From contig RGUG01000004.1 of NCBI GenBank assembly GCA_010027915.1, positions 1 to 20,130 on the forward strand: DNA of 20,130 bases, read 5' to 3'. Below the pieces are notes generated by a model. It searched no databases, was not told the origin of the DNA, and worked only from the letters and a program-made list of their open reading frames with translations. Position 1 is the first letter of the stretch. Every line of letters starts with the position of its first letter. This document shows positions 1-6,578 of this stretch, one piece after another. The position numbers were made by a program, and so were the translations under genes. This DNA is from a bacterium. GTDB taxonomy: Bacteria; Margulisbacteria; Marinamargulisbacteria; SXXA01.

Positions 1-358
1 GTGTGATTGCCCACACCAGATCGTTCTGGTGCCAAGCGTCATGGCCGTGAAGCTGCTCCCAGTAGTTTCGATACGCGTCTCTCGCGCTGTACTCCCAATC
101 GCCCTGGACTAACACGGGCTCGTCCCGGGGCGCCGCATACTGATTTGGATGCCTCCACCCAGGGATGTCACACGCGGGAAGCAGATCCATCCCCTCTGCG
201 ATCGCATCCGCCTCGCTGATCTCCGCTACCCGCTGCAGCCGGCGGTCCGTAACCTCGAGCTCGATCTGAGAGTTCCGGCGTGACATGTGCATGGGAGACC
301 GCCACCGGGGTTTCACCCCACCCTCTAACAGCTGGTGGGTCGCCCGGTAACGAATCTC
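1..358 (-). CDS. Phage-type ASCH-like protein, C-terminal part (partial)
   Basis: The minus-strand frame is open from about 358 down to the window edge, so the stop lies outside. It reads EIRYRATHQLLEG, then a W-R-S-P-M-H-M motif, then IELEVTDRRLQRVAEISEAD and AIAEGMD, and near position 1 AYRNYWEQLHGHDAWHQN followed by DLVWAIT. This is the pattern of a common family of phage and prophage proteins related to ASCH/PUA-like RNA-binding domains, whose members typically show an IHMPRWASRI..V..VRVERLQDI..EDA..EG stretch and end in LW..ING..SWDANPWVWVI.F. The homology begins mid-protein at the argG junction, so the N-terminal half is absent. Local base composition (62-67% GC by hand count at 181-300) is above that of most of the window. 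The function of the family is not established. I am fairly sure of the family and unsure whether the join to argG is real. Confidence 0.62.
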
Positions 359-369
359 GGGGGGTAACG
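346..369. other. Junction between phage-like DNA and argG fragment
   Basis: Phage-family similarity on the minus strand stops near 358, and argG similarity on the plus strand begins at 361. The 7-base word GGTAACG occurs on both sides of the join, at 346-352 and 363-369. Such microhomology at a head-to-head junction fits illegitimate recombination, but equally a chimera formed during DNA amplification or assembly near a contig end. Confidence 0.55.
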
Positions 370-1257
370 GTGCTGGCACACGGTGCGACAGGACGGGGCA
401 ATGACCAAGTACGATTTGAACGTTACACCAATATGCTGGCCCCTCACATGAGGGTATATGCCCCATGGCGAGACCCCCAACTATTGGCCGAGTTTCCGGG
501 GCGCACCCAAATGGCCCATTATTTGGATTCGTTTGGTATTCCGGCCCCTGTGGGAGGAAAAAAGAAATACTCGACCGATGCAAATGTCGCCGGGCTGAGT
601 CATGAAGCCGAAGATTTAGAAGACTTGCATACCCCTGTCACCATTGTGTCCCCTATTATGGGGGTATGGCCACATGAGGCCCCCGATATTATCGAATCAG
701 TCAGCGTATCGTTTATAAAAGGTATCCCCGTGGCCATTAACGGGGAAGAATTGGCGGCCCTGCCATTGCTACAACGGGCCAACCAGATCGGAGGCCGAAA
801 CGGAATATGGATGAAAAACGCCTTAGAAAACCGCATTGTGGGCACCAAAAGCCGCGGGGTATATGAGGCACCCGGATTGGAGTGGTTGGGATTTTGTTTG
901 TCTCAATTGTACCAAGCCACCTTAGACAAACGATCCACGGCACTATTTGGGCAATTGTCCCAGTTGGTCTCACACCATATTTATGAGGGCCGTTATTACG
1001 AACCATCGACTCGTGCGGCCTTTCTGGGCATCGATGAGCTGGCCAGGTACGCCTCCGGCGTCGTATCCGTTGGGCTCTACAAGGGCAACATGTATCTTCA
1101 TGCACTTCACGATGTGGGGGCCTCATTATACAACGAAGCCGATTCATCCATGGAGGCCAGTGACGGACTCAATCCAATCAGTAGCCAAGGGTATGTCGAC
1201 ATTCAACGGGTAGAGGCCGTGGCATTGGCCAAAGCCGGACAAATCAATCCGTTGTGA
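361..1257 (+). pseudogene. argG: Argininosuccinate synthase, N-terminally truncated
   Basis: ArgG joins citrulline and aspartate with ATP in arginine synthesis. From 361 the frame reads GVTVLAHGATGRGNDQVRFE, the family's G-x-T-x-K/R-G-N-D-Q-x-R-F-E region, then YSTDANVAGLSHEAEDLE, IVSPIMGV, NRIVGTKSRGVYEAPG and EGRYYEP, and ends at a TGA. The overall pattern resembles the longer E. coli-type enzyme. About 298 residues are homologous, where the family has roughly 400-450. Missing is the first quarter, including the AYSGGLDTS P-loop that binds ATP, so this fragment cannot be active as written. An in-frame ATG at 280 would begin in the phage-like DNA and give a non-homologous 27-residue head, so I do not take it as a native start. 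No arginine-pathway neighbour is visible. Confidence 0.85.
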
Positions 1258-1583
1258 GACGCCCACCCCACCCTCGTCGTAAGTAGATCCTTCAACCGCA
1301 CACGGGGGTCATGGCTCATCGCATCCTCACACACAAGCTGCATGCCAGGCAGACCCTCGCATCGATGAATCCATCCATGATGGATGGGGAGCGTTTCTGT
1401 AACCTTTCACCGGCTGCTCCTCCCATCAAGAGTAAGCCTATAAAACATGCTGGTCAGATAAGCACCCAAATATCCCACATGTTTTAAAAACAAGCTAAAA
1501 AAAAGATACACAAACTGAACGGTGTTCTCCCCCCTTTAACCATACACCCCCCAAAATCCCCCCTTCAAATTGGCAATGACGAC
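1258..1583. other. Non-coding region after argG
   Basis: I see no credible gene here. It contains a 7-bp perfect hairpin with a 3-base loop, ATCCATC-CAT-GATGGAT (1369-1385), with no T-run after it. There is a 9-bp AT-rich inverted repeat, TAAAACATG (1441-1449) with CATGTTTTA (1478-1486). Three runs of six C stand at 1529-1534, 1547-1552 and 1558-1563, just downstream of the minus-strand small gene. No tRNA-like cloverleaf was found. Confidence 0.5.
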
Positions 1584-1793
1584 TTATTCAACGGGTACGC
1601 TTAGTTTATCCCAATCGCCTTTGCTACAAAACTTGGTCAAGCGACGACTACCAATTTTGGCACGAAACGCATAACGAACTTGCACGCTGCCATCCGTTAA
1701 CTTACGCTCATACTTCGTTTTGGTAATGTCTTTGCTCTCAACCGATACTTTTTGACGCTCTTTAACATCGTAGAACTCAATGGTAGATCCCAT
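1584..1793 (-). CDS. Small protein of unknown function (69 aa)
   Basis: I do not recognise this family. The protein starts MGSTIEFYDVKERQKVSVES and ends WDKLSVPVE. It is charged, rich in Lys and Arg in the middle (DITKTKYERKLTDGS), has alternating hydrophobic residues suggesting small beta strands, and has one Cys (residue 56) in KFCSKGDW. It has no signal peptide or membrane segment, so it is probably cytoplasmic. The ATG at 1793 is chosen because a near-consensus ribosome binding site, AAGGAGG (1801-1807), lies 7 bases upstream. A longer frame beginning at 1910 would place this site inside the gene and adds low-complexity residues. The gene stands alone, with its own plausible promoter. The strong initiation signal suggests an abundant protein. 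A compact nucleic-acid-binding or adaptor protein is possible, but only as a guess from size and charge. Confidence 0.72.
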   Translation of the reverse strand: MGSTIEFYDVKERQKVSVESKDITKTKYERKLTDGSVQVRYAFRAKIGSRRLTKFCSKGDWDKLSVPVE

Positions 1794-1800
1794 TCTCACA

Positions 1801-1807
1801 CCTCCTT
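1801..1807 (-). promoter_or_regulatory. Strong ribosome binding site for the 69-aa gene
   Basis: The minus strand reads AAGGAGGTGTGAGA and then ATG. It is the closest match to the anti-Shine-Dalgarno sequence in the window and decides the start of the small gene. Confidence 0.8.
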
Positions 1808-1881
1808 TACCCAACAGAAAAAAGGACAACATCCCACTTTTCCGCTTTTTAATTGATACCAAAACAAACATGGACGGGCGT

Positions 1882-1910
1882 ACTCTATCCGCAAACAAAA
1901 AAAACTTCAA
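1882..1910 (-). promoter_or_regulatory. Candidate sigma70-type promoter for the 69-aa gene
   Basis: On the minus strand, TTGAAG (1905-1910) and TAGAGT (1882-1887) are separated by 17 bases. Each matches its consensus at four of six positions. It lies about 90 bases ahead of the chosen ATG. Confidence 0.35.
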
Positions 1911-2002
1911 GCACCATCATAAGTAAGCTAATAAAAAGAGACCCATACCCCCAAAAATACCACCATTCTGATACCAACTCCACGCAAGGGCTTGAGCATT
2001 AC

Positions 2003-2041
2003 TTGACAAGTGGATTGACAAAATACATACTAAGACTTAGT
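2003..2041 (+). promoter_or_regulatory. Candidate feo promoter with overlapping palindromic operator
   Basis: TTGACA (2003-2008) is followed after 17 bases by CATACT (2026-2031). A second TTGACA stands at 2015-2020. The perfect palindrome ACTAAG-A-CTTAGT (2029-2041) overlaps the -10 and the expected transcription start. That is where a metal-dependent repressor of the Fur or DtxR/MntR type would block transcription of feoA-feoB. The sequence is not a classical Fur box, so the repressor cannot be named. Confidence 0.45.
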
Positions 2042-2090
2042 CTCAACAAAGAGGGAGTTGGCACATTCAAACCACCTGTTCTTCTTTCAT

Positions 2091-2117
2091 CTGATCCGCC
2101 TGATCAGACTGATCGTG
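2091..2117 (+). repeat. Three 9-bp direct repeats beginning CTGATC
   Basis: CTGATCCGC, CTGATCAGA and CTGATCGTG follow one another exactly, with the six-base core repeated at 2091, 2100 and 2109. They lie in the 5' leader of feoA, about 120 bases ahead of its ATG. They may be a protein-binding array or an RNA element; the role is unknown. Confidence 0.4.
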
Positions 2118-2237
2118 TGAGTGCAAAATGGGTCGGCACTCAATTGGGTGTTTTCGTTTGGCCCGCATTCGATGTGTCACTATGTGCCGTGTTGTGGACG
2201 ATGTATCCGGTCGGTTCATTCAAAAAAAGGTCAGTTT

Positions 2238-2525
2238 ATGGCAAATCAAATGATCTCTCAATTGTCCCCCACCACGCCAGCCCATCATGCGGGTCAACGG
2301 TTGTGCGATTGTCGCGGTGGCACCTGTGTTCAAATTGTGGGTATTGAAGCCGATGACGCCACCTGCCGCACCTTATTATCCATGGGGCTTACCCATGGCA
2401 CCCAATTGGCCATTCATCAGACCCCACATCGAGGGGGTCCTGTCGTTGTGGGGTTGCGGGGTACCCACATTGCATTGCGCTCGTCAGATGCAGCGGTGAT
2501 TCAAGTCAGTCCGTTGTTGCACTAA
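2238..2525 (+). CDS. feoA: Ferrous iron transport protein A (FeoA-like, SH3 fold)
   Basis: FeoA is a small cytoplasmic SH3-like protein that works with the FeoB iron permease at the inner membrane. The 95-aa product shows the FeoA core: VQIVGIEADDATCRTLLSMG (normally I..I.....RRL..LGL..G), then GTQLAIHQTP and GGPVVVGLRGTHIALR near the end. The ATG at 2238 follows an AAGG-containing stretch; the frame is open further upstream to 2121, but those residues are non-homologous. feoB follows 16 bases later. Unusual is a Cys/His-rich N-terminus, with His15 and His16, then Cys23, Cys25 and Cys30 (LCDCRGGTC), where typical FeoA has none. This might bind metal. The family call rests on the C-terminal half and on the position before feoB. 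Confidence 0.8.
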   Translation: MANQMISQLSPTTPAHHAGQRLCDCRGGTCVQIVGIEADDATCRTLLSMGLTHGTQLAIHQTPHRGGPVVVGLRGTHIALRSSDAAVIQVSPLLH

Positions 2526-2541
2526 CCCCAGTGGCCTATCC

Positions 2542-3915
2542 GTGACCCCCCATTCTTCACTGGTATATCTGTTGGTGGGTCATCCCAATGCCGGCAAAAC
2601 CACCCTCTTTAACTATTTAACCAATGCCCATCACCATACAGTCAATTACCCGGGTTCCACGGTGCAATATGCGATGGGAAACCTGTATCCCAATGGTCCC
2701 CTCATAATCGACACCCCTGGCATTCAATCATTAGACGCCCAAGGTCCTGACCAATCCCTGACACTCGATATGATCCGATCCCCCCTATTGGTTACCCCCC
2801 ATCCCATTCGGTTGATATGGGTCGTCAATGCACGGCAGGCCGCCCAAGAATTGGCCCTCATTGCTTTACTAAATCAACAAGTACCGGGGGGCATCATGGT
2901 CTTCACTCACGCCAGCCATTCCCTCTTCCAATCCCTCGACCGGGTCCGACTATCCGACGCACTACCCTTGCCTGCTTTTGGGGTAGACTCAACCGTTCCC
3001 GATCAGTATGAACCCCTCAAAAAGGCATTGATAACGGGCCTTGGTACCCCTTACGTCAAAATTGGGTTAACCCCCCCCACTAACCAAGCCATTCAACTGG
3101 CGTTTGATTGGTCCAGCTCGTTGCAACGTCCCACCCCCACCGGGCATTCGGTACCATCACTTGACCAATGGGTGCTTCACCCTCTTTGGGGAACGATCAT
3201 CATCACGGCTGTGTTATTCATCACCTTTGTCATGACGTTTGTACTCACATCCCCCATCGTGGATGGGTTAGACGTGGCCATGTCATGGGTGATTCAGATG
3301 GCCCAACACCACATACCACATCCCTTGCTAAATGCCGCAATGGGCGGTGTGTTAGGGAGTTTGGGTGCTGTGGTGGTGTTCCTGCCTCCGTTATTCGTAT
3401 TAAGCGTCTGTATTGCCATCATGGAAGAATCCGGGTTGTTAACCCGAATGGCCATTATGTATGACCGAACCCTCTCCCGATTTGGAATGGAAGGACGGAG
3501 TATGGTCCCAATCTTATCCGGTTATGGGTGTGCCATTCCGGCCATTATGTCATGCCGACAAATACCCAATCGCCGAGAACGATGGGCTACCATGGCCGCC
3601 ATTCCCATGGCCACGTGTATGGCCCGTTTGCCTGTGTATGCCTTGCTATTGGCCATGCTCACCCCATCTGCCATCGTCAGGGGTGGCCTACTAACCGCTG
3701 TGTATATCGGAAGTTTGGGGTTGGTATTGGTCACCGGACGATTGGCCTCTCGAACCCTAGCCCCCCATGGCAATCCCCTCACCTCATCCGTGCCTGCCGT
3801 CAGGCCACTCGCCAGGTGCTCTCGTTTGTCATCAAAGCAGGGGGCACCATTGTGGTCATCTCATTGGGACTTTGGGGATTGTCAACTTTTCCATCCCCAG
3901 AGCACTCCCTCATGA
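2542..3915 (+). CDS. feoB: Ferrous iron transporter B, N-terminal part (frameshifted)
   Basis: FeoB is the inner-membrane Fe(II) permease with an N-terminal GTPase domain. From the GTG at 2542 the domain shows G1 GHPNAGKTT (residues 13-21), a G2-like TVNYPGSTVQ (33-42) and G3 DTPG (57-60). The G4 motif N-x-x-D, which reads guanine, is replaced by THAS in MVFTHASHSL (119-128), and the usual VVDA is VVNA. Membrane segments start near residue 215. Gate-region motifs are clear: GYGCAIPAIMSCRQIPNRRE and MATCMARLPVYALLLAM. The true reading leaves this frame at the C-run 3761-3766 (after residue 408); residues coded from there to 3915 are non-homologous. With the continuation at 3765-4253 the full protein would be about 570 aa, short for FeoB. 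No good ribosome binding site precedes the GTG, so translation may be coupled to feoA. Confidence 0.88.
   Translation: MTPHSSLVYLLVGHPNAGKTTLFNYLTNAHHHTVNYPGSTVQYAMGNLYPNGPLIIDTPGIQSLDAQGPDQSLTLDMIRSPLLVTPHPIRLIWVVNARQAAQELALIALLNQQVPGGIMVFTHASHSLFQSLDRVRLSDALPLPAFGVDSTVPDQYEPLKKALITGLGTPYVKIGLTPPTNQAIQLAFDWSSSLQRPTPTGHSVPSLDQWVLHPLWGTIIITAVLFITFVMTFVLTSPIVDGLDVAMSWVIQMAQHHIPHPLLNAAMGGVLGSLGAVVVFLPPLFVLSVCIAIMEESGLLTRMAIMYDRTLSRFGMEGRSMVPILSGYGCAIPAIMSCRQIPNRRERWATMAAIPMATCMARLPVYALLLAMLTPSAIVRGGLLTAVYIGSLGLVLVTGRLASRTLAPHGNPLTSSVPAVRPLARCSRLSSKQGAPLWSSHWDFGDCQLFHPQSTPS
3761..3766 (+). other. C6 tract at the feoB -1 frameshift
   Basis: Reading GCC CCC and then slipping back one base gives CCA TGG, which joins ...SRTLAP to PWQSPHLIRACRQ and restores the FeoB pattern. 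One missing C (seven instead of six) would repair the gene. It may be a base-calling error, a real mutation, or slippage used as an on/off switch. Confidence 0.7.
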
Positions 3916-4253
3916 TCAGTCTGTCTCATTATTTAGACCCGATCATGCACGTGATTGGGGCGGATTGGCGCGTTGGGGTGGGACTGCTTGCATCCTTTGG
4001 TGCCCGAGAACTATTTGGGCCTGCGGTTCATGCGGTCAGTCCAGGGGGACTGCGGTTATCATGGGACACTAGCCTGGCCATTTTGGTGTTTTATATGATG
4101 GCGTTGCAATGCGGGGCCACGATGGCCGTGTTAAAACAAGAAACAAAGTCCTTGCGATTTGCCCTTGGCCTGACCGCCTTGTATATCTTACTGGCCATGG
4201 TGGCATCGGTGTTAACGTATCAAGTGTTGCACACCCTCCGCTCATGTTTTTAG
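3765..4253 (+). CDS. feoB: FeoB C-terminal part in the shifted frame
   Basis: This is the continuation of feoB in the -1 frame, about 162 residues to the TAG at 4251. It begins PWQSPHLIRACRQATRQVLS, matching the family's LPPYRLPS...ER..SFL linker, then FVIKAGGTIVVISLGLWGLS, the membrane helix known in FeoB as K-AGT-I. Next come a periplasmic stretch, LLASFGARELFGPAVHAV (normally F.A.E.....G) and two last helices ending YILLAMVASVLTYQVL. An in-frame ATG occurs at 3912, but starting there would drop the linker and helix, so it is unlikely as an independent gene. Its last 10 bases overlap the next gene. I regard this and the previous entry as one gene broken by a single base. Confidence 0.82.
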   Translation, partial: PWQSPHLIRACRQATRQVLSFVIKAGGTIVVISLGLWGLSTFPSPEHSLMISLSHYLDPIMHVIGADWRVGVGLLASFGARELFGPAVHAVSPGGLRLSWDTSLAILVFYMMALQCGATMAVLKQETKSLRFALGLTALYILLAMVASVLTYQVLHTLRSCF

Positions 4254-4906
4254 GCCAGGTGGGGTTGGCATTGGCAGCCAAACACCTCAACCCCAGGCAA
4301 TCATTGCTGTCGTTGAGTGTGGCCGCGATGGGGCCGGATTTGTTGCATGTATTATTGGCTGGTGCCCACCTTGAATCCGTCAGTTTACTCAACGATGCCT
4401 CCGGGCTTTTTCCGGTTGCCCATGACATTGTGGGATATTCACACTCACTGGTCAGTGTGGGCGTCATGAGTGGCATCGTGATGGTACTGAATAAAAAAGG
4501 GCGGTGGTGGGCCAGTTTATTGATGGGGCATTGGGTATTAGACGCCTTGATGTACCGACACGATTTACCCATCTGGATGGATGGCAGCGGGCTTAAAATC
4601 GGGGCCAGCTTGTTATCACATCCCATGGCCTGTGTGCTGGTAGAAGGGGGCCTGTTTGCTACTGGGTTGTGGCTGTATCGGCGAGGGTTTACCGGGAGCT
4701 ACAAAATCAAACCACGGTTTTGGGTTGGGATGATGATCATCATGGGATTGTTTTTAGGTAGTGTGTTATCCACCCCCCAAACAGCACAAGACCTTATCGG
4801 GTATGGCCCGCTGTTGCTTGTCATGCCATTGTTAATGGGAGTCATCGATACCCAGCGCCCCCTAACCTATGACAGTCTGACAGGGTTACATCGAAACCCA
4901 AAATAG
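4244..4906 (+). CDS. DUF457/YdjM-like integral membrane protein
   Basis: This 220-aa polytopic membrane protein has hydrophobic segments at about residues 1-10, 22-40, 68-82, 128-145, 160-175 and 184-202. Conserved polar residues sit where the DUF457 / YdjM 'membrane-bound metal-dependent hydrolase' group has them: PDLLH (Asp32, His35), YSHS (His67), GHWVLDAL (His96, Asp100) and YRHDLPIW, then SGLKIGASLLSHP, similar to the KLGLGLW-N-P stretch of relatives. The hydrolase name is inherited; no reaction is proven. The ATG at 4244 overlaps the feoB stop by 10 bases, which suggests coupled translation and perhaps a role with iron uptake. A longer frame back to 4109 lies inside feoB and is non-homologous. 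Family membership is moderately sure, function unknown. Confidence 0.68.
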   Translation: MFLGQVGLALAAKHLNPRQSLLSLSVAAMGPDLLHVLLAGAHLESVSLLNDASGLFPVAHDIVGYSHSLVSVGVMSGIVMVLNKKGRWWASLLMGHWVLDALMYRHDLPIWMDGSGLKIGASLLSHPMACVLVEGGLFATGLWLYRRGFTGSYKIKPRFWVGMMIIMGLFLGSVLSTPQTAQDLIGYGPLLLVMPLLMGVIDTQRPLTYDSLTGLHRNPK

Positions 4907-4929
4907 GGTATGATGGGACCCTATTTTTT
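4900..4929 (+). terminator. Intrinsic terminator or attenuator before pckA
   Basis: A perfect 10-bp stem, AAAATAGGGT (4900-4909) with ACCCTATTTT (4918-4927), has an 8-base loop, and T-residues run from 4924 to 4929. The left arm contains the TAG stop of the upstream gene. The pckA ribosome binding site begins only 7 bases further on. Confidence 0.8.
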
Positions 4930-4935
4930 GGTATC

Positions 4936-4942
4936 AAAGGAG
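4936..4942 (+). promoter_or_regulatory. Ribosome binding site of pckA
   Basis: AAAGGAG stands 6 bases ahead of the ATG at 4949. It decides against the in-frame ATG at 4910, which lies in the terminator hairpin loop. Confidence 0.75.
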
Positions 4943-4948
4943 AGTTAC

Positions 4949-6577
4949 ATGCCCACCCAAACCCAACAACCCCCCAACCTCACCTCGCTTGGCATTCAGT
5001 CGCCGACCTCAATTATTCACAACCCCTCATATGACACGTTATTTAACCACGAAACAGACCCCCGATTGGGGGGATACGAGCGGGGGCAACTCACTGAATT
5101 GGATACCGTCAATGTCTTGACCGGACGGTTCACAGGCCGGTCTCCCAAAGACAAATATGTGGTGGATGATACCACCACCCATGACACGGTATGGTGGGAA
5201 GCCGATGGATCAGACAACAAACCCATTAGCCAAGCGGTATGGCAAGAACTCAAAACCATTGCCACCACCCAATTGTCCCAGCAATCCTTGTATGTGGTGG
5301 ATGGCTACTGCGGTGCCAACCCCGCCACCCGCTTATCCGTTCGGTTGGTGACCGAGGTGGCATGGCAGGCCCATTTTTTTAAAAACATGTTCATACGCCC
5401 AAGTGACGCCGAATTGGCCCAGTTTAAACCCGATTGGACCATCTTAAATGCCTGCAAAGCAACAGCCCCCCATCATGCGTCATGGGGATTAAGAAGTGAG
5501 AATTTTGTTGCCTTTAATATCCAAGAACGCATGACCCTCATTGGCGGTACTTGGTACGGTGGCGAGATGAAAAAAGGCATTTTTTCAATCATGAATTATT
5601 TTTTACCCTTGGCCGGCATTGGGTCTTTTCATTGCTCCGCCAACCAGGGTATGGACGGATCAACCGCCCTTTTCTTTGGGTTATCAGGAACCGGTAAAAC
5701 CACCTTATCAACCGACCCCAAACGACTGCTAATCGGGGATGATGAGCATGGATGGGACCAAGATGGCATTTTTAATTTTGAGGGGGGATGCTACGCCAAA
5801 ACCATTGACTTAAGCTTGGAAAAAGAACCGGATATTTTCCACGCAATCAAGCGAAATGCGTTATTAGAAAATGTGGATGTGTCCGAAAAAGGGACCGTGC
5901 GATTTGAATCCAGCCGATACACCGAAAACACACGGGTAAGCTACCCAATCGACCACATTACCCGCATTGTCACACCGCACTCCAAGGGCACCCACCCCCA
6001 ACACATTGTGTTTTTAACCTGTGACGCCTACGGGGTATTACCGCCCGTATCCAAATTAACCAATGACCAAGCCATGTATCAATACCTTAGTGGGTACACA
6101 GCCAAGGTAGCCGGTACTGAATTGGGGGTTTCTGAACCAACGGCCACGTTTTCTGCGTGTTTTGGTCGGGCCTTTTTAATGGTACATCCCACCCAATACG
6201 CTGCGATTTTAGGCGAAAAAATGACCCAGCACGGGTCACATGCGTATTTGGTCAACACGGGATGGATTGGGGGCGGTGTGGGGGTTGGATCGCGGATATC
6301 ACTCAAGGCAACCCGTGCCATTATTGATGCCATTTTATCCGGTGACATCGAATCCGCCCCATGGGAGTCTTTCCAAGTGTTTGGGTTTCAAATACCAACT
6401 GCCCTACCCAATGTACCCGCTGACATCCTCAATCCCGCCCGTGCCTGGGCTGATCAAGCGGCGTATCGTCAGACCCTAGAAAAACTAGCCCGTCAGTTTC
6501 AGGATAATTTCAAAAAGTACGCCACCACCCCCATTGGGATACAAGTGCAACAAGCCGGCCCAACGATTGGGGGATAA
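4949..6577 (+). CDS. pckA: Phosphoenolpyruvate carboxykinase (ATP)
   Basis: PckA converts oxaloacetate and ATP to phosphoenolpyruvate, CO2 and ADP, the entry step of gluconeogenesis (or the reverse, CO2 fixation, in some anaerobes). The 542-aa length matches the 540-aa E. coli enzyme. All active-site motifs are present: TGRSPKDKY with Arg64, [11 protein letters not shown] with Tyr203 and Lys209, GSFHCSAN with His228, kinase-1a P-loop GLSGTGKTT (244-252), LIGDDEHGW with the Mg-binding Asp264/Asp265, NFEGGCYAK, and the adenine-side ...[12 protein letters not shown] near the end. The start at 4949 is set by the AAAGGAG site. A terminator hairpin directly upstream leaves no room for a conventional promoter, so expression may depend on readthrough. 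The beta-barrel gene follows by 1 base. Confidence 0.97.
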   Translation: MPTQTQQPPNLTSLGIQSPTSIIHNPSYDTLFNHETDPRLGGYERGQLTELDTVNVLTGRFTGRSPKDKYVVDDTTTHDTVWWEADGSDNKPISQAVWQELKTIATTQLSQQSLYVVDGYCGANPATRLSVRLVTEVAWQAHFFKNMFIRPSDAELAQFKPDWTILNACKATAPHHASWGLRSENFVAFNIQERMTLIGGTWYGGEMKKGIFSIMNYFLPLAGIGSFHCSANQGMDGSTALFFGLSGTGKTTLSTDPKRLLIGDDEHGWDQDGIFNFEGGCYAKTIDLSLEKEPDIFHAIKRNALLENVDVSEKGTVRFESSRYTENTRVSYPIDHITRIVTPHSKGTHPQHIVFLTCDAYGVLPPVSKLTNDQAMYQYLSGYTAKVAGTELGVSEPTATFSACFGRAFLMVHPTQYAAILGEKMTQHGSHAYLVNTGWIGGGVGVGSRISLKATRAIIDAILSGDIESAPWESFQVFGFQIPTALPNVPADILNPARAWADQAAYRQTLEKLARQFQDNFKKYATTPIGIQVQQAGPTIGG

Positions 6578-6578
6578 A

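Noticed and set aside
199..206. GCGATCGC octamer (HIP1-like, cyanobacterial signature)
   Set aside because: I noticed only this one copy, in the phage-like segment, so it says nothing about the host.
280..360. ATG at 280 as the native start of argG
   Set aside because: The 27 residues before 361 do not resemble ArgG and lie antisense to the phage-family coding frame, so this ATG is only a chance extension.
737..1147. Long antisense open frame inside argG
   Set aside because: Its sequence is low in recognisable structure and fully explained as the shadow of a conserved coding region.
1369..1385. ATCCATC-CAT-GATGGAT palindrome as an argG terminator
   Set aside because: The stem is short with no T-run after it; kept only as a note in the intergenic entry.
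1854..1977. Word TGATACCAA at 1854-1862 and 1969-1977, and inverted at 4928-4936, as a shared regulatory site
   Set aside because: It is a short exact match picked after the fact, with no symmetry and no fixed position relative to promoters.
3528..3764. Independent gene starting at 3528 inside feoB
   Set aside because: Only the part after the C-run is FeoB-like; the earlier residues are an out-of-frame shadow of feoB.
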